From contig CM069872.1 in the NCBI GenBank assembly GCA_036172665.1, positions 53,864,101 to 53,928,100 of the forward strand: a stretch of DNA of 64,000 nucleotides, given 5' to 3'. How positions within the stretch are numbered: position 1 is the first letter of the stretch; the number at the start of each line of letters is the position of its first letter. The notes under the pieces were generated by a model that saw only the letters and a program-made list of their open reading frames with translations, was not told where the DNA came from and did not search any database. The translations under genes were made by a program, and so were the position numbers. Shown here piece by piece: positions 21,691 through 34,420 of the stretch. The stretch comes from Prosopocoilus inquinatus. Lineage: Eukaryota > Arthropoda > Insecta > Coleoptera > Lucanidae.

Positions 21691-22800
21691 CGTCCATTGT
21701 TGCCGGAAAAATGTCCGCCATCTTGTGAGAGGTATTTGAAGCGGTTTTTTTGCATTTAAAAAGAAAAAAGTTTGGCATTGTTTTTTTTTTTTTTAAATTT
21801 TACGTTTTTAATTTAAAAAGGAACAGAAGTCAGATTTAATAAGCGCCATCTATCGCTGATAAAAGGTACTTACCTTCCGCCGTCTTCGGATCTCAAGAGT
21901 TACTTGCAGAATAAGTTTTACGCGACAATTGTTTTAGGTTTACAATTTTTAAATTGTCTAAAAAAAATAATAAGAAAAAATCAGATTCGATAAGCGCCAT
22001 CTTTTGAGAACGAATGTACTTAGGTACATTTCGGTTTCGACAGACACTCATAGGCCAAACTTTGTTTACCTCGTTTTTTTTTTAAGTTTACGTCTTTGAA
22101 TTTTCCAAAAGACAAGACAAAACAAAGCAAAAATCAGATTTAATGGGCACCATCTCTACTTGGCAAAATGTACTTACGACCGCCATCTTTTGACCTGGAG
22201 AGGTACTTGCAGCCCAAATTTTCGCGTGAATTCTTTTTTACAATTTTTTCTAGTTGTTGAATTGTCTAAAGAAAGAATAGGGAAATCAGATTTAATCAAC
22301 GCCATCTTTCGACAGCAAACGGTCTTCCGTTAGATTTTGACACTCTTTAATCAAATTTTATTTCACCTCGTTTTTTTTTACATTTACGTTTTTGAATTAG
22401 AAAAAAAAAAAGGAAAACAAAACAACAAGCGCCATCTACCGCTGGCAAAATGCACTCACGTCCGCTATCTTTCCACCTCAAGAGGTACTTTCATTCCAAA
22501 TTTTGCGCGAACAGTTTTTTTTACAATTTTTTAGTTTTTAAATTAATTTTCAAGAGGAAAAGAGAAAACAAAAATCAGGTTTTGTACGCGACATCTCTCG
22601 CTGATAAAATGTACTTACTTACTTACATCCCGCCAACTTTCGCCCTCGAGCTACTACGACTGCCTAAATTTTGTGCGACAATTTTTCTTTCAAGTTTTTT
22701 TTCAAATGTTTTTTTTTTAATTCTCTCTTCTTTCTCTTTTGTCCTTTCGTTACTTCTTGGCAATACATAATAAAATAAAATTAGAATTTCTTCGGTCCCC
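21690..22800. repeat. Degenerate tandem array, ~6 copies of a ~148-bp unit containing GCGCCATCT
   Basis: The anchor (A)AGCGCCATCT...GCTGATAAAATGTACTTAC occurs at about 21838, 21983, 22137, 22289, 22427 and 22577. Exact GCGCCATCT lies at 21843-21851, 21994-22002 and 22429-22437. The spacer is T-rich. Confidence 0.75.
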
Positions 22801-23760
22801 CTACCCCTCTCCCCAATTTCCATGCTTGTATTTATCGCAAGTCAGTTTTCCGCCCGCACAATAAACGTTATTTTTTATTGCGCCCCGCAAGGATGCCGCA
22901 AACTTACGATCTGGTGACTTGGCATGGCCAACAGCCCACTGCTGCCAACTCAATTATCGTTAAGTGTTTCATTTTAATATCGCCGCTGCGCCGGAAAACA
23001 ATCGCGACGAGCTCCGGGCTTAGCAGCGCCGTATTTTTCTCCGGATTTATGAAGTGGATGCGGTTTCTTGGCAGTTTCATAATCCCCCAAGAATTTATCA
23101 CTGCAGACCTCTTTTTTTTTGTACAGTTTTCTGTATCACTCGCGACGAATATAGTCACTTAATTGGCCGACATTAGACTTTCTGCTTGCAGCCTCAATAT
23201 TTTCGCCTGCCCCCTCTAGTTTAATGCGGCGTAACTTCGCCTTAATTAATGGCCTATAAACGTCTTAATTTGTTTGCTCAGTTTCTATTAAATTAATTTG
23301 GGAAGTATTTTCTGTAATGCCCCGGCGCGTTCCGCTACGACCAAATTATGAATACGTAAGTACTAACCATGTAATATATTCTTAGGCGGATGATAGATGT
23401 CGCCATTGTGTTTGTGGGTTTTGTTTTTTTTTGTTAAATGACCCCATGAATATTTCGACTCGGGTTTTTTTCTTTCACACGCTCTTTCTTTCTTTGTCTG
23501 CCGGTTTTCTGTTCTTCGAAAAATTAATTGCGACGGCCTCTGTGCTTGTCAGATCGAAACCGCTGTCGCTGCAACGCAATTTGTCAGTCTGCGGCCGACA
23601 GGTCCTGTGCGTGTCACGTGTCCGTTTATGATAAAATGCCGGAAAATCGGCGAGCGTAATTTCGGCGAGCTTTCGGTGACGCAACGGATGTCGCGTGCAT
23701 GTTTCCGCCCGCCCGATACATTACGTTATCTAATTCAAATCTCCACGGGATACGTCAATT
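22801..23760. other. Unique intronic DNA
   Basis: No gene recognised. Open frames at 22878-23162 and 23431-23861 show no family resemblance. Confidence 0.35.
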
Positions 23761-23769
23761 TATTCCTGA

Positions 23770-25060
23770 AAAATTACAAAAGATGGCGCCCTAATTTCTT
23801 ATTCTATAGATTCTATTGTAATAGCCAACGTGACATTTCTTGGCGTGAAAAACAAATTTGAAACTGTTATGGATTTCACAACTGTTGGATTTGACCAAGA
23901 GATGGCGATCAGAAAGTCGCTGAAATTCAATTTAGTCGCTGAAACCAAAGCAACGTTCTCTTGTCTTTGTGATTTGCATTAAAAAAAACGCTTTTTTATT
24001 TGACGTTCGTTGATCAGAGAACGTTCAAATCGTTCTGCGTAAACGTAAAAGAACATAAGTGTTTGGTATTGACCGAGAGATGGCGCTCGCTGAAAACAAA
24101 GCAACGTTCTTTCGTCTTTGTGCTTTTGCATTAAAAAAATGCTTTCTTCGTTTGACGTTCGTTGGTCAGAGAACGTTCAAATCGTTCCGCGTAAACGTTA
24201 AAGAAGATAAGTGTTTGGTACTGATTAAGAGAGGGCGCTCGGGTATTTCCTAGAACAAAGGTAGCTTTCATTCGTCTTCGTTTTACGGCCAAGATTATTT
24301 ATTAAATTATTTCAAATTGTTCTGGATGAACACCTAAACAAAAGACAAGTGCGGCTTTTGGTAGGACCAAGAGATGTGGCGCTCGGAAACTCGCCGAAAC
24401 CAAAGTAATTTTCATTTGTCTTTGTTCTTTGCATTTAAAAATTGCTTCTATTGGACGTTCGTTGGTTAAAGAACAAAAGAGAAAACTGTTACGTGGCGAC
24501 ATCTGTGTGATTTCTGCCGGACTGCGATTTTTAGGGCGCGAAATAAAACGTCGATTTTTTGTTCTGTTTTTCTTTCTCCATCTTGTTACGAAATCGTCCG
24601 GAATAAATTATTTAAAATGCACAACGCTTTCGGCCTTGACCAAAAGATGACGCCTGTTTTTAACTTTAAAGAAAATTTATTTATATATATATATATTTTT
24701 TTTATAAAAGACTCACGATGTTATTGAAATTTTATTAATGTCTGGCTTTTGTTTTACTTTTGTTAACATAAAGTTCATTTCGGAGTCCCCTGGAATAAAT
24801 CATTTAAAATGCACAAAGCTTTCGCTCTTGGCCAAAAGATGACGCTCACCTCGAAACAAAATAACTGAAACCACAACGCGTCTTTCGTTTACCTTCTGTG
24901 ATTTTCGCGTTAGAAAATTAGACAGGTTAAGGTCGCGACATCGCGCGGCCTATTTTTGACCTTCCGACTTCCGGAACAAAGCCGTTGAGTTTTTTTTTAT
25001 TGTGCTTGATAAGAGATGGCATTCCTGCCCTAATTTCCTCTTACTTCATTTTATAAGCAG
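23770..25060. repeat. Degenerate tandem array, ~165-bp unit with AGATGGCGC and TTTGACGTTCGTTGG
   Basis: Copies are clearest at about 23890-24060 and 24062-24225, where ACCAAGAGATGGCG, AGCAACGTTCT, GCATTAAAAAAA and CAGAGAACGTTCAAATCGTT recur in order. Weaker copies follow to about 25060. AGATGGCGC is exact at 23781-23789 and 24078-24086. Confidence 0.75.
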
Positions 25061-25610
25061 CTGATTTGAAATTATTTTCGCGACGAATTTTCGTCCAATA
25101 AAAAAAATGCTTTGTCTCTCCTACCTGCCCGTTTAACACGTGTGTAAGAGTTTGGTGTTGTTAACGAAAACGGCAAACGATGTGCAGACTGCGATGGCCG
25201 AAGAAGAACAGACAGTGGCTATTGATCTACGAGGTGTTCTACCTGGACGGCGCCTGCGCCCGCATCGCCTAAGGTCAAGGTCGCCGGTTAGGCAGTGGAA
25301 CCATTAATAACAACCAAGTTGGTGTGCGCTATCGAACCAGCACGTCCTCGCGTAACCTCGGCCAAAAATAGACCTTCATCCCTCGGCCAACACCTCTCGC
25401 GAGTTAATCTCCAAGATTAAAACAGGAAGGACCGAACGAACTCCTTTCGTCCGGTTTTCCCTCAGCTGAGCGTCCGTGTTTAAATGTGTCGCAATTTCAG
25501 AAGCCTTTGAAATACATTATGTATAGGCAACTCACTTCAAACGCCAACCAACAATTTCCACAAGTTCTAGAATTTTTGCTAAACATTCATTAAGTTATAG
25601 GTATGTAGTT
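25061..25610. other. Unique, GC-richer island between two satellite arrays, with a short ORF
   Basis: Between two arrays lies about 500 bp of high-complexity DNA. A 30-codon ORF runs from ATG 25180 to TAA 25270-25272 (starts MCRLRWPKKNRQWLL); a second frame from ATG 25193 is also open. A CACGTG E-box is at 25138-25143. It could be a regulatory element or an unrecognised exon. Confidence 0.35.
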
Positions 25611-25614
25611 CGAA

Positions 25615-26770
25615 AAGATTCACGTAGATGGCGCCACTCAAATTCCCCCTTTGTTTTTTTAATTCGTTCGTGTTTTCGGGCAATTTAAATTTCGCGCTCC
25701 GAAAATCATTGTCCGCGGAGATTTACACGACGGCACCACACAAACTTTTTTCTTTTTTGTTTTCCACTTTATTTGCAAGAATTTCATATTTCGCGCTCGG
25801 GAAACGTAGTTCTTAAAGATTCGCACGGATGGCGCCGCACGAATTCCATTTTCTTGCTTTTTTTTGTTTTCCACGTTAGTTTTTGACTTCCGTTATTTTC
25901 AGGAATTTGAAATTTCGCTCTTAAGAAACACAGTTCTAAAAGTTTCACACGGATGGCGCCACGCGAATTACATTTTTTTGCCTCTTTTTTTTTGTTTTCC
26001 ACATTTTCAAGAATTTCAAATTTCGCGCTCAGCAAACGTAGTTCTAAAAGGTTGACACGAATGGCACCAAACGAATTCCATTTTTTTTTTGTTTTCCACA
26101 TTTTCAAGAATTTCAGACTTTGCGCTCAAGAAACGTAGTTCTAAAAGATTCACACAAATGGGCCACATGAATTCCATTTTTTTCTCTTTTTATGATTTCC
26201 ACATTTTCAAGAATTTCAAATTTCGCGCTCAAGAAACGTAATTAAAAAATATTGACGCAGATGACGCCACTCAAATTCCACAGATGGCACAGATGTTTTT
26301 TTGTCCTTCTTTCTGAATTAATTTTTAATTCTGCTGCTGTGGATTTTTCAAATTTCTTCACGGCCATGGTAGTTCGAAAAAATTTACGCAGATGGCGCAC
26401 ATTTGCTTTTTGTTCATAAATTAAGTTTAATTTTAAATTTGACGCCCAAAACAAAATTCCATTGTTTCAAGGTGTTTCGCACTAAAAAATGTAGTTTTAA
26501 AGGTTTCACATAGATGGCGCCACACAAAGCCCTTTCCTTAAAAAAAAAAAAAATATCAGGTATTTCAGGTATTTTAAAATCTGACGCCCAAAAAAATATT
26601 TCAATTGTTTTCAGGTGTTTCGCCCTAAAAACATGTATAGTTTGAGTAGTTTCACTTAGATGGCGCATCATCGCGGATCATTCGCACATGGCGCCACTCA
26701 AATTTCGCCCTAAAAAAAAAAAAAAATTGTAGTTCCAGATGTTTCACTTATGTTAGATGACCTAATTTTG
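25615..26770. repeat. Degenerate tandem array, ~10 copies of a ~110-bp unit with AGATGGCGCCAC
   Basis: Each unit carries GATGGCGCCACNCGAATTCC, a T-rich run, TTTTCCACATTTTCAAGAAT, TTTCAAATTTCGCGCTC and AAACGTAGTTCTAAAAG. Exact AGATGGCGC is at 25626-25634, 26512-26520 and 26658-26666. The same family lies inverted at 35270-36060. Confidence 0.82.
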
Positions 26771-26969
26771 CGCGTACTTTGCGATTTATTTTCTTTTGTT
26801 TTCCGTTGGTTCCTGGTTCCACTTCGTCGCCATCTTCAGTATTATTATTATTATTTGGAAAATTTTAGAAACTTTTCTGTTAAAAAAAATTATTTAAACT
26901 CATTTTTTTTGCGGACGTCGTCTTCCTATCCGTATTCAAATATTTTCGAAGTGTAGGTTAATTTGAATA

Positions 26970-27480
26970 CAACGTTGCCAAATCAACTGATTTATCTTGC
27001 TTACTATTATTTGTGTTCATATTTTGGGTGCGATATGAAACTGCGTTAACTTCGATAGAACGTTGCCAAATCGGCAATAAATTGATTGTTCACGTGCAAA
27101 ATATTTTTGGTGTGTAGGCAACCACATTAACTTCGTTTTAACGTTGCCAAATCAACCGATTTATCTCGGCGTTCGTGTGCAAATATTTTCGGCGTGCAAG
27201 CAACCTCGTTAACTTCAGTACCACGTTGCCAAATCAATTGTTCATGTGCAAATATTTTTGGTGCATAAGCAACCATATTAACTTCAGCACAACGTTGCCA
27301 AATCAACTGATTTATCTTAGAGTTCGTGTGCAAATGTTTTCGGCGTGCAAGCAATCACGTTAACATCAGTACCACGTTGCCAAATCAGCCGATTTATCTT
27401 CCCATTCGCTTTCAAGAATTTTTAATGACAGGGTAATCCATAGGTTGTAGTCAATACCATGTTGCGAAATCAACTAATTT
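26970..27480. repeat. Tandem array, ~7 copies of a ~83-bp unit
   Basis: The anchor ACGTTGCCAAATCAACTGAT recurs near 26972, 27060, 27141, 27223, 27291 and 27374, with a weak copy at 27461; GTGTGCAAATATTTT and AGCAACC..TTAACTTCAG lie between. Confidence 0.85.
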
Positions 27481-29040
27481 ATCTTCTTACGGGATTTGTA
27501 GTAAAAGTTTTGTGTTACATTCGCATGTAACAAGTTACCGTTAATTAAAACCACCTACTTTAACGAACGCTAACGGTAAATCACCGCCGTTACTGCTGCT
27601 GTTGTTGTTGTTATTATTGTCGTATTGTACTACCATATGGATTTTAATTATCTATCATTAACCGTCCGTGTTTAGCACGTTTTCGCCGCGCGCCGTTTTG
27701 TTGCTGTTGCTGGCAGGCCCGGACTCAGCGCCGAAATCGATTTTCAGGGCCGCCCCGCCAGATCCAATCTTCGTAAATAACGGCGCGGCGATGCGAAAAA
27801 GTTAAATTACGTATAATTTACGCTTGTTAAAATGTCTGCATATGTAATGCACTGCGAGCCAAACACGTAACGTGGTGATTATTAAAGCAGTTGAAAAGAA
27901 AAAAAGAAAAAAAAAAACGTTTGTCGCATACACAAATACCGTAACGCATGGGAAGCGATGAAAAAGAAGTCCTGTTACAAACGGTTACGACTACTACTTA
28001 AAAAGAAGTTACCGTGCATTAAAAGTCGAAGTTGGTGAGTTACGGTGATCATAAACCGAATAAATAAATAAATAAAGGGACGCCGTAGATAAATAAGCAT
28101 GGAAACGCAACTGAACTGTGATTTTGAGTATTTTTCTTCTATTAGCAAAGTATTACATTTTCCCGTACTCTTGGTCCAAGTAGGACGTCTTAGGAGTGAG
28201 ATGACTCCATACTATGAGGACTAATTACGTAACTTCAGCAAATAAAAAAAAAACTAAAAACTAAAGAAAGGATTGTCTGAAGTTAAAAGACATTATTCTA
28301 ACTGAATTTAAACACTTCTTAACTACAACAATTAAGTATTGGGGCTCCAAAACATAGCAAATGAGTCAGCTATGAACTTTATTCTTGTGATCTGATATTA
28401 CATCCGGTAGCTCTAGATGTGAAACGTCCATGTACTGAACTTAACCTCACTTCCAAGCTTGCGACTCGGGCGACGCGGTGGCGCGGCGGTAATATTTGAA
28501 AATTTAAAAATACGTTACTTACGAGGTAAATCTATCTCTGACATGAATCCAAGTAAATCGATCGTTTCCAAACAAAAGCGATCAGCAAAATAAATGTACC
28601 GTGGAAGATACCTAATGCGTTTCTTCGGCCTTTTTCCGCCGAAATGCAACGCAATAATTCCCGAGCAGAGGATATTACGGGCAGGAAGGAAGCCCGAATT
28701 TATCGTACTTGTCCTTTTCAAAGATGAGTTAGGGTCGGACGGATCCGGCGGGATGGTATTTGTACGGTTTCTCAATTTACCATCGCCGGGAATTCTTCTT
28801 CTTCTTCTTCTACGTCTCCTTCCTCCGCCGCTCCGCATTGATATCGGCCCGGCCATTACGTTAATGTTTTGATCTGGAGCGGAATGAAAAATCGCTCTTT
28901 CCCCCCCCTCCCTGGCGGAATAATGTCGGAATTGCGTCACGATTACGACCTTCTTACTCACGACTGCAAGATGATTTATAGTATTTTTCTTAAGAGCGTA
29001 TTGGATTCAATTACAAAAAAAAAATCCGTTGATTTCGACG
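27481..29040. other. Unique intronic DNA
   Basis: A GTT trinucleotide tract (27595-27618) and a CTT tract (28794-28811) are present. Overlapping open frames on both strands at 28515-28961 show no recognisable protein family. Confidence 0.35.
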
Positions 29041-29049
29041 ATCAATCCG

Positions 29050-29215
29050 TAGGTTTGGCTACACTGTCACATAGCATTCGCCTCGACTACCACTAGATGG
29101 TGCTTTCATTTTTAATTAACAAGGTAACACGTTTTACTTAGGTTTGGCTACACTGTCACATATCATTCACTTCAGCTACCACTAGATGGCGCGTTTTAAT
29201 TCTTAATTAAGATAA
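29050..29215. repeat. Two direct copies of a ~92-bp unit with CTCF-like sites
   Basis: GGTTTGGCTACACTGTCACA starts at about 29053 and 29142. Each copy ends in CCACTAGATGG(T/C)GC: 29090-29103 with one mismatch and 29179-29192 with a full match to the CTCF core consensus CCACNAGRKGGCGC. Confidence 0.8.
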
Positions 29216-29519
29216 CACATTTTGCTTTAAGCTTTCTGAAAAATTTCCAAATAATAATTCTCAAATCTCTTGCAGTGAAACAATCAAGAACGATTGAATT
29301 ATAAATGAGGGAAATTTATTTCAAATTTCGCGCCGCGAAAGGTCATAGTTTGACGAATATTACATAGATGGCGCCAACCATGTTTGGTTTCGGTTTGTTT
29401 TTTTTTCACGGAAAACGCCTTAAGAACTGCAACAGATATTATTGCACGGCAGAATATGAAGCTGACTTTACTGCAGACTTCAAAAAAAAAAAAATCAAAA
29501 TCATAATTTACGATGTTAA

Positions 29520-31010
29520 TTTCTTTGCTGGAGTTGGTGGGTTGAGTTGAATTCGAACTTGATCGGACTTAATCTTAATTGAGCTTTAATTCATAAGTTT
29601 TTCAATTTTAATTTCGTTTTTTTAGTTTTAAATTTTTAGCTGTTTTAATTTCTTAAGTTCTCTTTTAATCTTCATTGAATTTCTCGGATTTTAATTTTTG
29701 CCAAGGTCGATAGGAAGATAGGATTCGAATCGAGTTGGGTTGACTTTCCAATTCCATTCAAATCCTTCTTTCTGTCAACCCTGGCAAAAATTGAAATCAA
29801 AGATATTCAGTGCAGGAATTGAATTGAATTGGCTTGGCCTTGTAACCGATTGAACCGGATTGAAATTAGTCCATTCGATTACAAGGTCAAGGAATTAAAA
29901 GGGAACCAAAAAATTAAAGCACAGTTCAAAATTAGAAACCACCCAAAGTAATGAAATTAAAACTGGAAAATTAAAACAATTGAATTAAATTTTAATTCAG
30001 CTTGAAGTTTAAGTTGACCTTGACCTTTTGAGCTTAATTTTAATTGAATTTTTCGGCTTAATTTAAATTTTTAACAATATTTAAAATTAAAACTGAAAAA
30101 TTAAAACAATTGAATTATAATTTAATTCAGCTTTATTTCAAAGTATTAATTCTTTAGTTCCAGTTGAATTGGAGTGACCTTGAGCTTTGGAGCTTAATTT
30201 TAATCGAGTTTTTGAGCTGAATTTTAATTTTTAACAATTTTTTTAAGTTATAATTTCTTGAGATTCAGGTTTTTAATTTTTTCTTTGATTTTTGACTCCC
30301 GTTTTAATTTCTTCTTAATATCCATTGAATCTCTTTGGTTTTATTTTTTTTGCTACAATTGGTTGGAGAGTGAAATTGTAGTCGGGTTGATCTTGAAATC
30401 AATTTAATTGAGCGTCAGTTTATAATTTCCTTTTTACAGTTTCAATTTTTTGTTTTTTCGATTTTCAACTTTATAGTTAATAATAACACTACTGTTAATT
30501 ATTAATTCATTTAATGCATTTTTTTTTTTAATTTTAGATTTTAAACGTTTAGGTTTTAATTTTTTGAGTTCACGTGCGGTTTCCTTTATTTGAGTTTTCA
30601 TTTTTTTGTGTTGATTCTTTGATCTTGTTGAGGCAGAGTTAGATTGAACTTGAAATTTCAGCTTACGTTTTTAAATTCTGTTTTGTTCTTTCCGTTTTCG
30701 TTTTTAAATTGTTTAAATTAATTAAATTTGTTTAATTTTTTTTCTTTTGAGTTTAAATTTATTAAACCCATAATTTTTTGCGTTTTTCTTTCCGAGTTTT
30801 AATTGTTTCCGAATTTCAAGTAGAATTAGCTTGAATTGGAGCAGTTGAGTTTGCCTTCCTTAAATCGAATTAATATTTAATTTCAATCGACCTTCAAGTT
30901 TTTTGTTTTTGATTTTGTCGAGTTTCAGTTTAATTTCTTACCAGTTTTAATTTTAATTTGTTTAATTATTATTATTTTCTTCAACTGGACAATATTTTTT
31001 TTTACTGGTT
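29520..31010. repeat. Long cryptically simple block of TTTTAATT and GAATTGAATT words
   Basis: The sequence is made of permutations of TTTTAATTTT, GAATTGAATTGG, TTGAGTTG and CTTGACCTTG over about 1.5 kb. No strict period and no coding signal. It looks like slippage-driven DNA, as at 21130-21690. Confidence 0.6.
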
Positions 31011-32273
31011 GGTAAGATATCGCTGATTGAGTACAAGCTCGCGAACTTGTCGGTGCGTGTGGGAGCCCCTTTTAGTAATAATAATAATAATCACCGCCTA
31101 ATCGACGAGAGTAAAAAATTCAAGAAACCTCCGCCCCTTTGAATTAATAATTCAAAAAAGGCGCGGCTCACACGACTCGATTTTTTTTTTGTTTGGTGAT
31201 TGTTCGTCCGCCAGAGAGCGTATCAGAGTTTTTACTTTTTACCGCACGTAATAACGTTTTTTCGTGACGGCGGCCATTAGCGAGGCCCCCAGAAATATTT
31301 TTAAACGCTGATTGCACCGCAAACAAAGCGAAAGCAATCGCGTTTCATTAATTTCCGGCCGGGAGAAGAAATAAACGCACGAAACTCACTCACCGACTAC
31401 GACGACGACCGAATCCGGGCGGCAAGCAAATTAAGCGCCCGGATTTTTTATTTTTGGTTTTCTTTTTTTTTGCTTTACGCAATCGATAAATATTATTAAC
31501 TAATGGAACTGACAACCGCCATTCTATTAATACACATTAGATGAAGCCCGCACGAACACGTCAAATAAATCATGCCGAATTGTTCGGCTCTGCAAATACC
31601 AATGATTTATCGCCCAGTATAAATAATGTATGCGCGCGCGCGTTGCAGTGAGACATTCCGAAGCAGCGCCATCGGGCGGCGACAAATAAAGAAAACCGCT
31701 TGCAATTTGAATGATAAATCGGAGAGGGGGGGGGGCGAGGAGTTAAGCGACTGTAAAAGCCATCAATCATCCGAAGAGTAAAGATATCACTTTTAACCCT
31801 CGACGAGGCGCCGGCGCTCGAGACGTTAAATTGTAAATTAAAACGTACGTACCCCTTGCCTGCAATTTTTACAAAATAATACAAATTCGGGGTGGTGGTG
31901 TGGGGGTAGAGTAGTCAATTATCGGGGGGGCATTAGCGCCGCCGAGCGCGTTCACCGTACAAACGAAGCCTCATGCAATAACACTCCAAAACCGGGGGCG
32001 GCCGCTCCGGATGATGTTATCGATTTTATGCAATCACTGTGCAACAATTACCCTCGAAAATAATCCCCCAAGCCTGCGAATGCACTTCCGCATGTTTGCA
32101 TAAGCGGTAAAGAGCACGATCGATTCGCTTAGGGACCTCCACTCAGCACCATCTCATCAGCATTTTTTTTTACGCACAGACTACGATTATACATGGCCAA
32201 CTTTAATCGAGAGTTAGGATTATTCGAGGAGAAAAACATTGTATTGTTGGAGGGGACAGGGGAGGGGTGGGGA
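31011..32273. other. Unique intronic DNA
   Basis: Alternating GC-rich and AT-rich text with an AAT tract (31075-31091) and G runs (31727, 31923). No gene recognised. Confidence 0.35.
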
Positions 32274-32463
32274 CAGGGCTGTATCCAGACTAGATATTCA
32301 GAGGAGGCTTATCATAGTGTAGGGCAGGCTCCACAAGTTTTTATTTCAAGGTTTTTACGATTTTTTAAAATATTTTCATGTTAGGTTGGGCCATCGCAGG
32401 GCAAGCATAAAAGTTTCAAGGGCAGGCTCAGCCTCCCTTGGCGCCCCTCTAGCTACGGCCCTG
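32274..32463. mobile_element. Putative 190-bp MITE with CAGGGC(C/T)GTA ends
   Basis: The left end CAGGGCTGTATCCAG and the right end (reverse complement CAGGGCCGTAGCTAG) are imperfect inverted repeats, of a kind common in short hAT-like elements. The target duplication is not clear (5 of 8 bases). Confidence 0.5.
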
Positions 32464-32819
32464 GGAGGGCGGGCGAATATTAGCTTCGAACAGAACGCGC
32501 CATCTTAGACGCTTGTCACTTTTTTTTTTTAGTGGAATTGGAATGTGGACGGTGTTGCCTCAACCAGTGTTGCTAGATTGGGGGCTAAATTCCGCCATTG
32601 CAATGTAGTCAGTGTTGTGTTCCAACCAGGGTTGCCAGATTGGGCGAAATTTAGCCATTTAAAAGCCTTATAAGAATTGTATTTGGCGCTCGTTGCCTGA
32701 TTTGGGCTAATTTTGTTGTCTTCAAATAAAAAAATAATAAAAATATATACAGTGCGATCAAGAATGACTTTCCATGCCACTGCGCTAATTTAAATTATAG
32801 GTATTGTGGACGAGAATAC

Positions 32820-34420
32820 TTCGAGATCGTGTTCTTTTGTTTTTTTTTGATCATTTCATATTTTTTTCTTTCTTTTTTGTTTTAGGGGATTGGATGTTCG
32901 TATTTTTTTTTCCTTCTTGCTTCATTTCCTCCTTTTGTTTCTAGCTGGTTTCTTGACTTTGATTAGTTTTGGTTGCTAGAAAATCCCCGTTTTTTTAATT
33001 TAAATAACTATTTATTTTCTATCCATTCTTTTTTTTTCATTTTTCGATTCTTTGCATTTTTATTCTCTAATTGAACTGTTTTTCATATTTTATTCACTCC
33101 TTTTTTCAGTTCTCTCTTGTTTCATACGTTTATTTGCAAAAATTTTCATTTTTTTGCTCATCGTATCCTGACTTGTTTTTTTTTTGTAATTAATTTATGC
33201 TCTCGTATTTATTTTGTTCTTTTGTTTCCTGCTGGTTTCTTAACTTTGTTAGTTTTTGGCCGGAGAGTCGCCGTTTGTTTTTCATGTAATTATTTTTTCT
33301 ATCCATTCTTTTGTTTTTTTTTCTTTGTTTTCTGCATTTTTCTTTTTTCTTTTCTTTTAATCGAATTGATTTTCAAATTTTATTGACCTTTTGTTTCATA
33401 CGAGTTTGTTTTTATTTATTGTTTTATTTGGAAAAACGATTTTCATTTTTTTTTGCTCGTAGTATCCTGGCACTTCTGTTTTCTTTTCTTCTTCTTAAAT
33501 TCATTTCATAGTGTTGTATTTATTTGTTTATTCATTTATTTTTATTATTTATATCTTAGTATTTTATTTATTTTTATCAAATTGATTTTTCACATTTTAT
33601 TGATTTACGCTTTTTACAATTATCTTTTGTTCTCTGCTAGATTCTTTTTTAATTTTTCGTGAGGAGTTTAATTTGGATTTTGTTCATCTTAGTCGTCGAT
33701 CTTCTTTTGTTTTTGTTTTGTTCATTATCCGGTCGTACGATGTATTTTTCTTTTAACTTTCTTATAGAATTGATTTTTCGTATTATATTGACGCATGTGC
33801 GTAGTTCATCTTTTTTCATTTGTTTTGTGTCTCGGTTGTGAATTTCTTTTGTTTCTCGGGGGGTTTCATTTGTTTCATTTTTTGTCGTATTGTTGACTTT
33901 TTTTTCAGTCTGTTCTTTACGCTTTCGTTCTATGTATTTTTCTTTTGTCTTTCTTATAGAATTAACTTTTCCTATTTTATTGACGCCTATTTGTTTAATT
34001 TGTTTTGTGTTTCGGTGGTGATTTTCTTTTGTTTTGCGGTGCGTTTCCTTTATTTTTTTATTTATTTTTATCGTATTATTGAGTTTTTTACAGTTTCTTG
34101 TCTGTTCTGTAGGATATTTCTTTTGTCTTTCTTAGAGAATTGATTTTTCGTACTTTATTGACGTCTGCTTGTAATTAATCGTTTTTCATTGGTTTTGTTT
34201 CCATTGTGATTTTCTTTTGTTTTAGCGTGGTATCTTTTGTTTTTTTTATCGTATTATTGTTTTTTTTTTCGTTCAGTTTGGTGTTGTCGATCTTCCTTTG
34301 TTCACTTCGCGCCTTGTATTTTGTTGCTGTTGTTTTCATTTCCCTTTTTATTTGTTCTGATTTTTTAAATCCCAAATTGTAGATTTTTTTCTTTTTGTTT
34401 GTCTTTGATTTTATAAAAAA
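32820..34420. repeat. T-rich degenerate repeat block (TTCTTTTGTTT / GTCGATCTTC family)
   Basis: Strong strand asymmetry: the top strand is mostly T with TTTCTTTTGTTT, TTGATTTTTC and TTTATTGACG(T/C)CT recurring every ~100-180 bp. CGTCGATCTTCTTTTGTTT at about 33694-33712 and GTCGATCTTCCTTTGTT near 34287 are the reverse complement of the core of the block at 42360-42870. The phenylalanine-rich open frames here are composition artefacts. Confidence 0.65.

Noticed and set aside
28515..28961. 148-codon minus-strand open frame with an arginine run
   Set aside because: The arginine run comes from a CTT/CCT microsatellite; the rest shows no family resemblance, and the opposite strand is open too.
33117..34143. 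Chain of phenylalanine-rich small open frames that look like membrane proteins
   Set aside because: Encoded by a T-rich simple block; hydrophobicity follows from TTT codons only.
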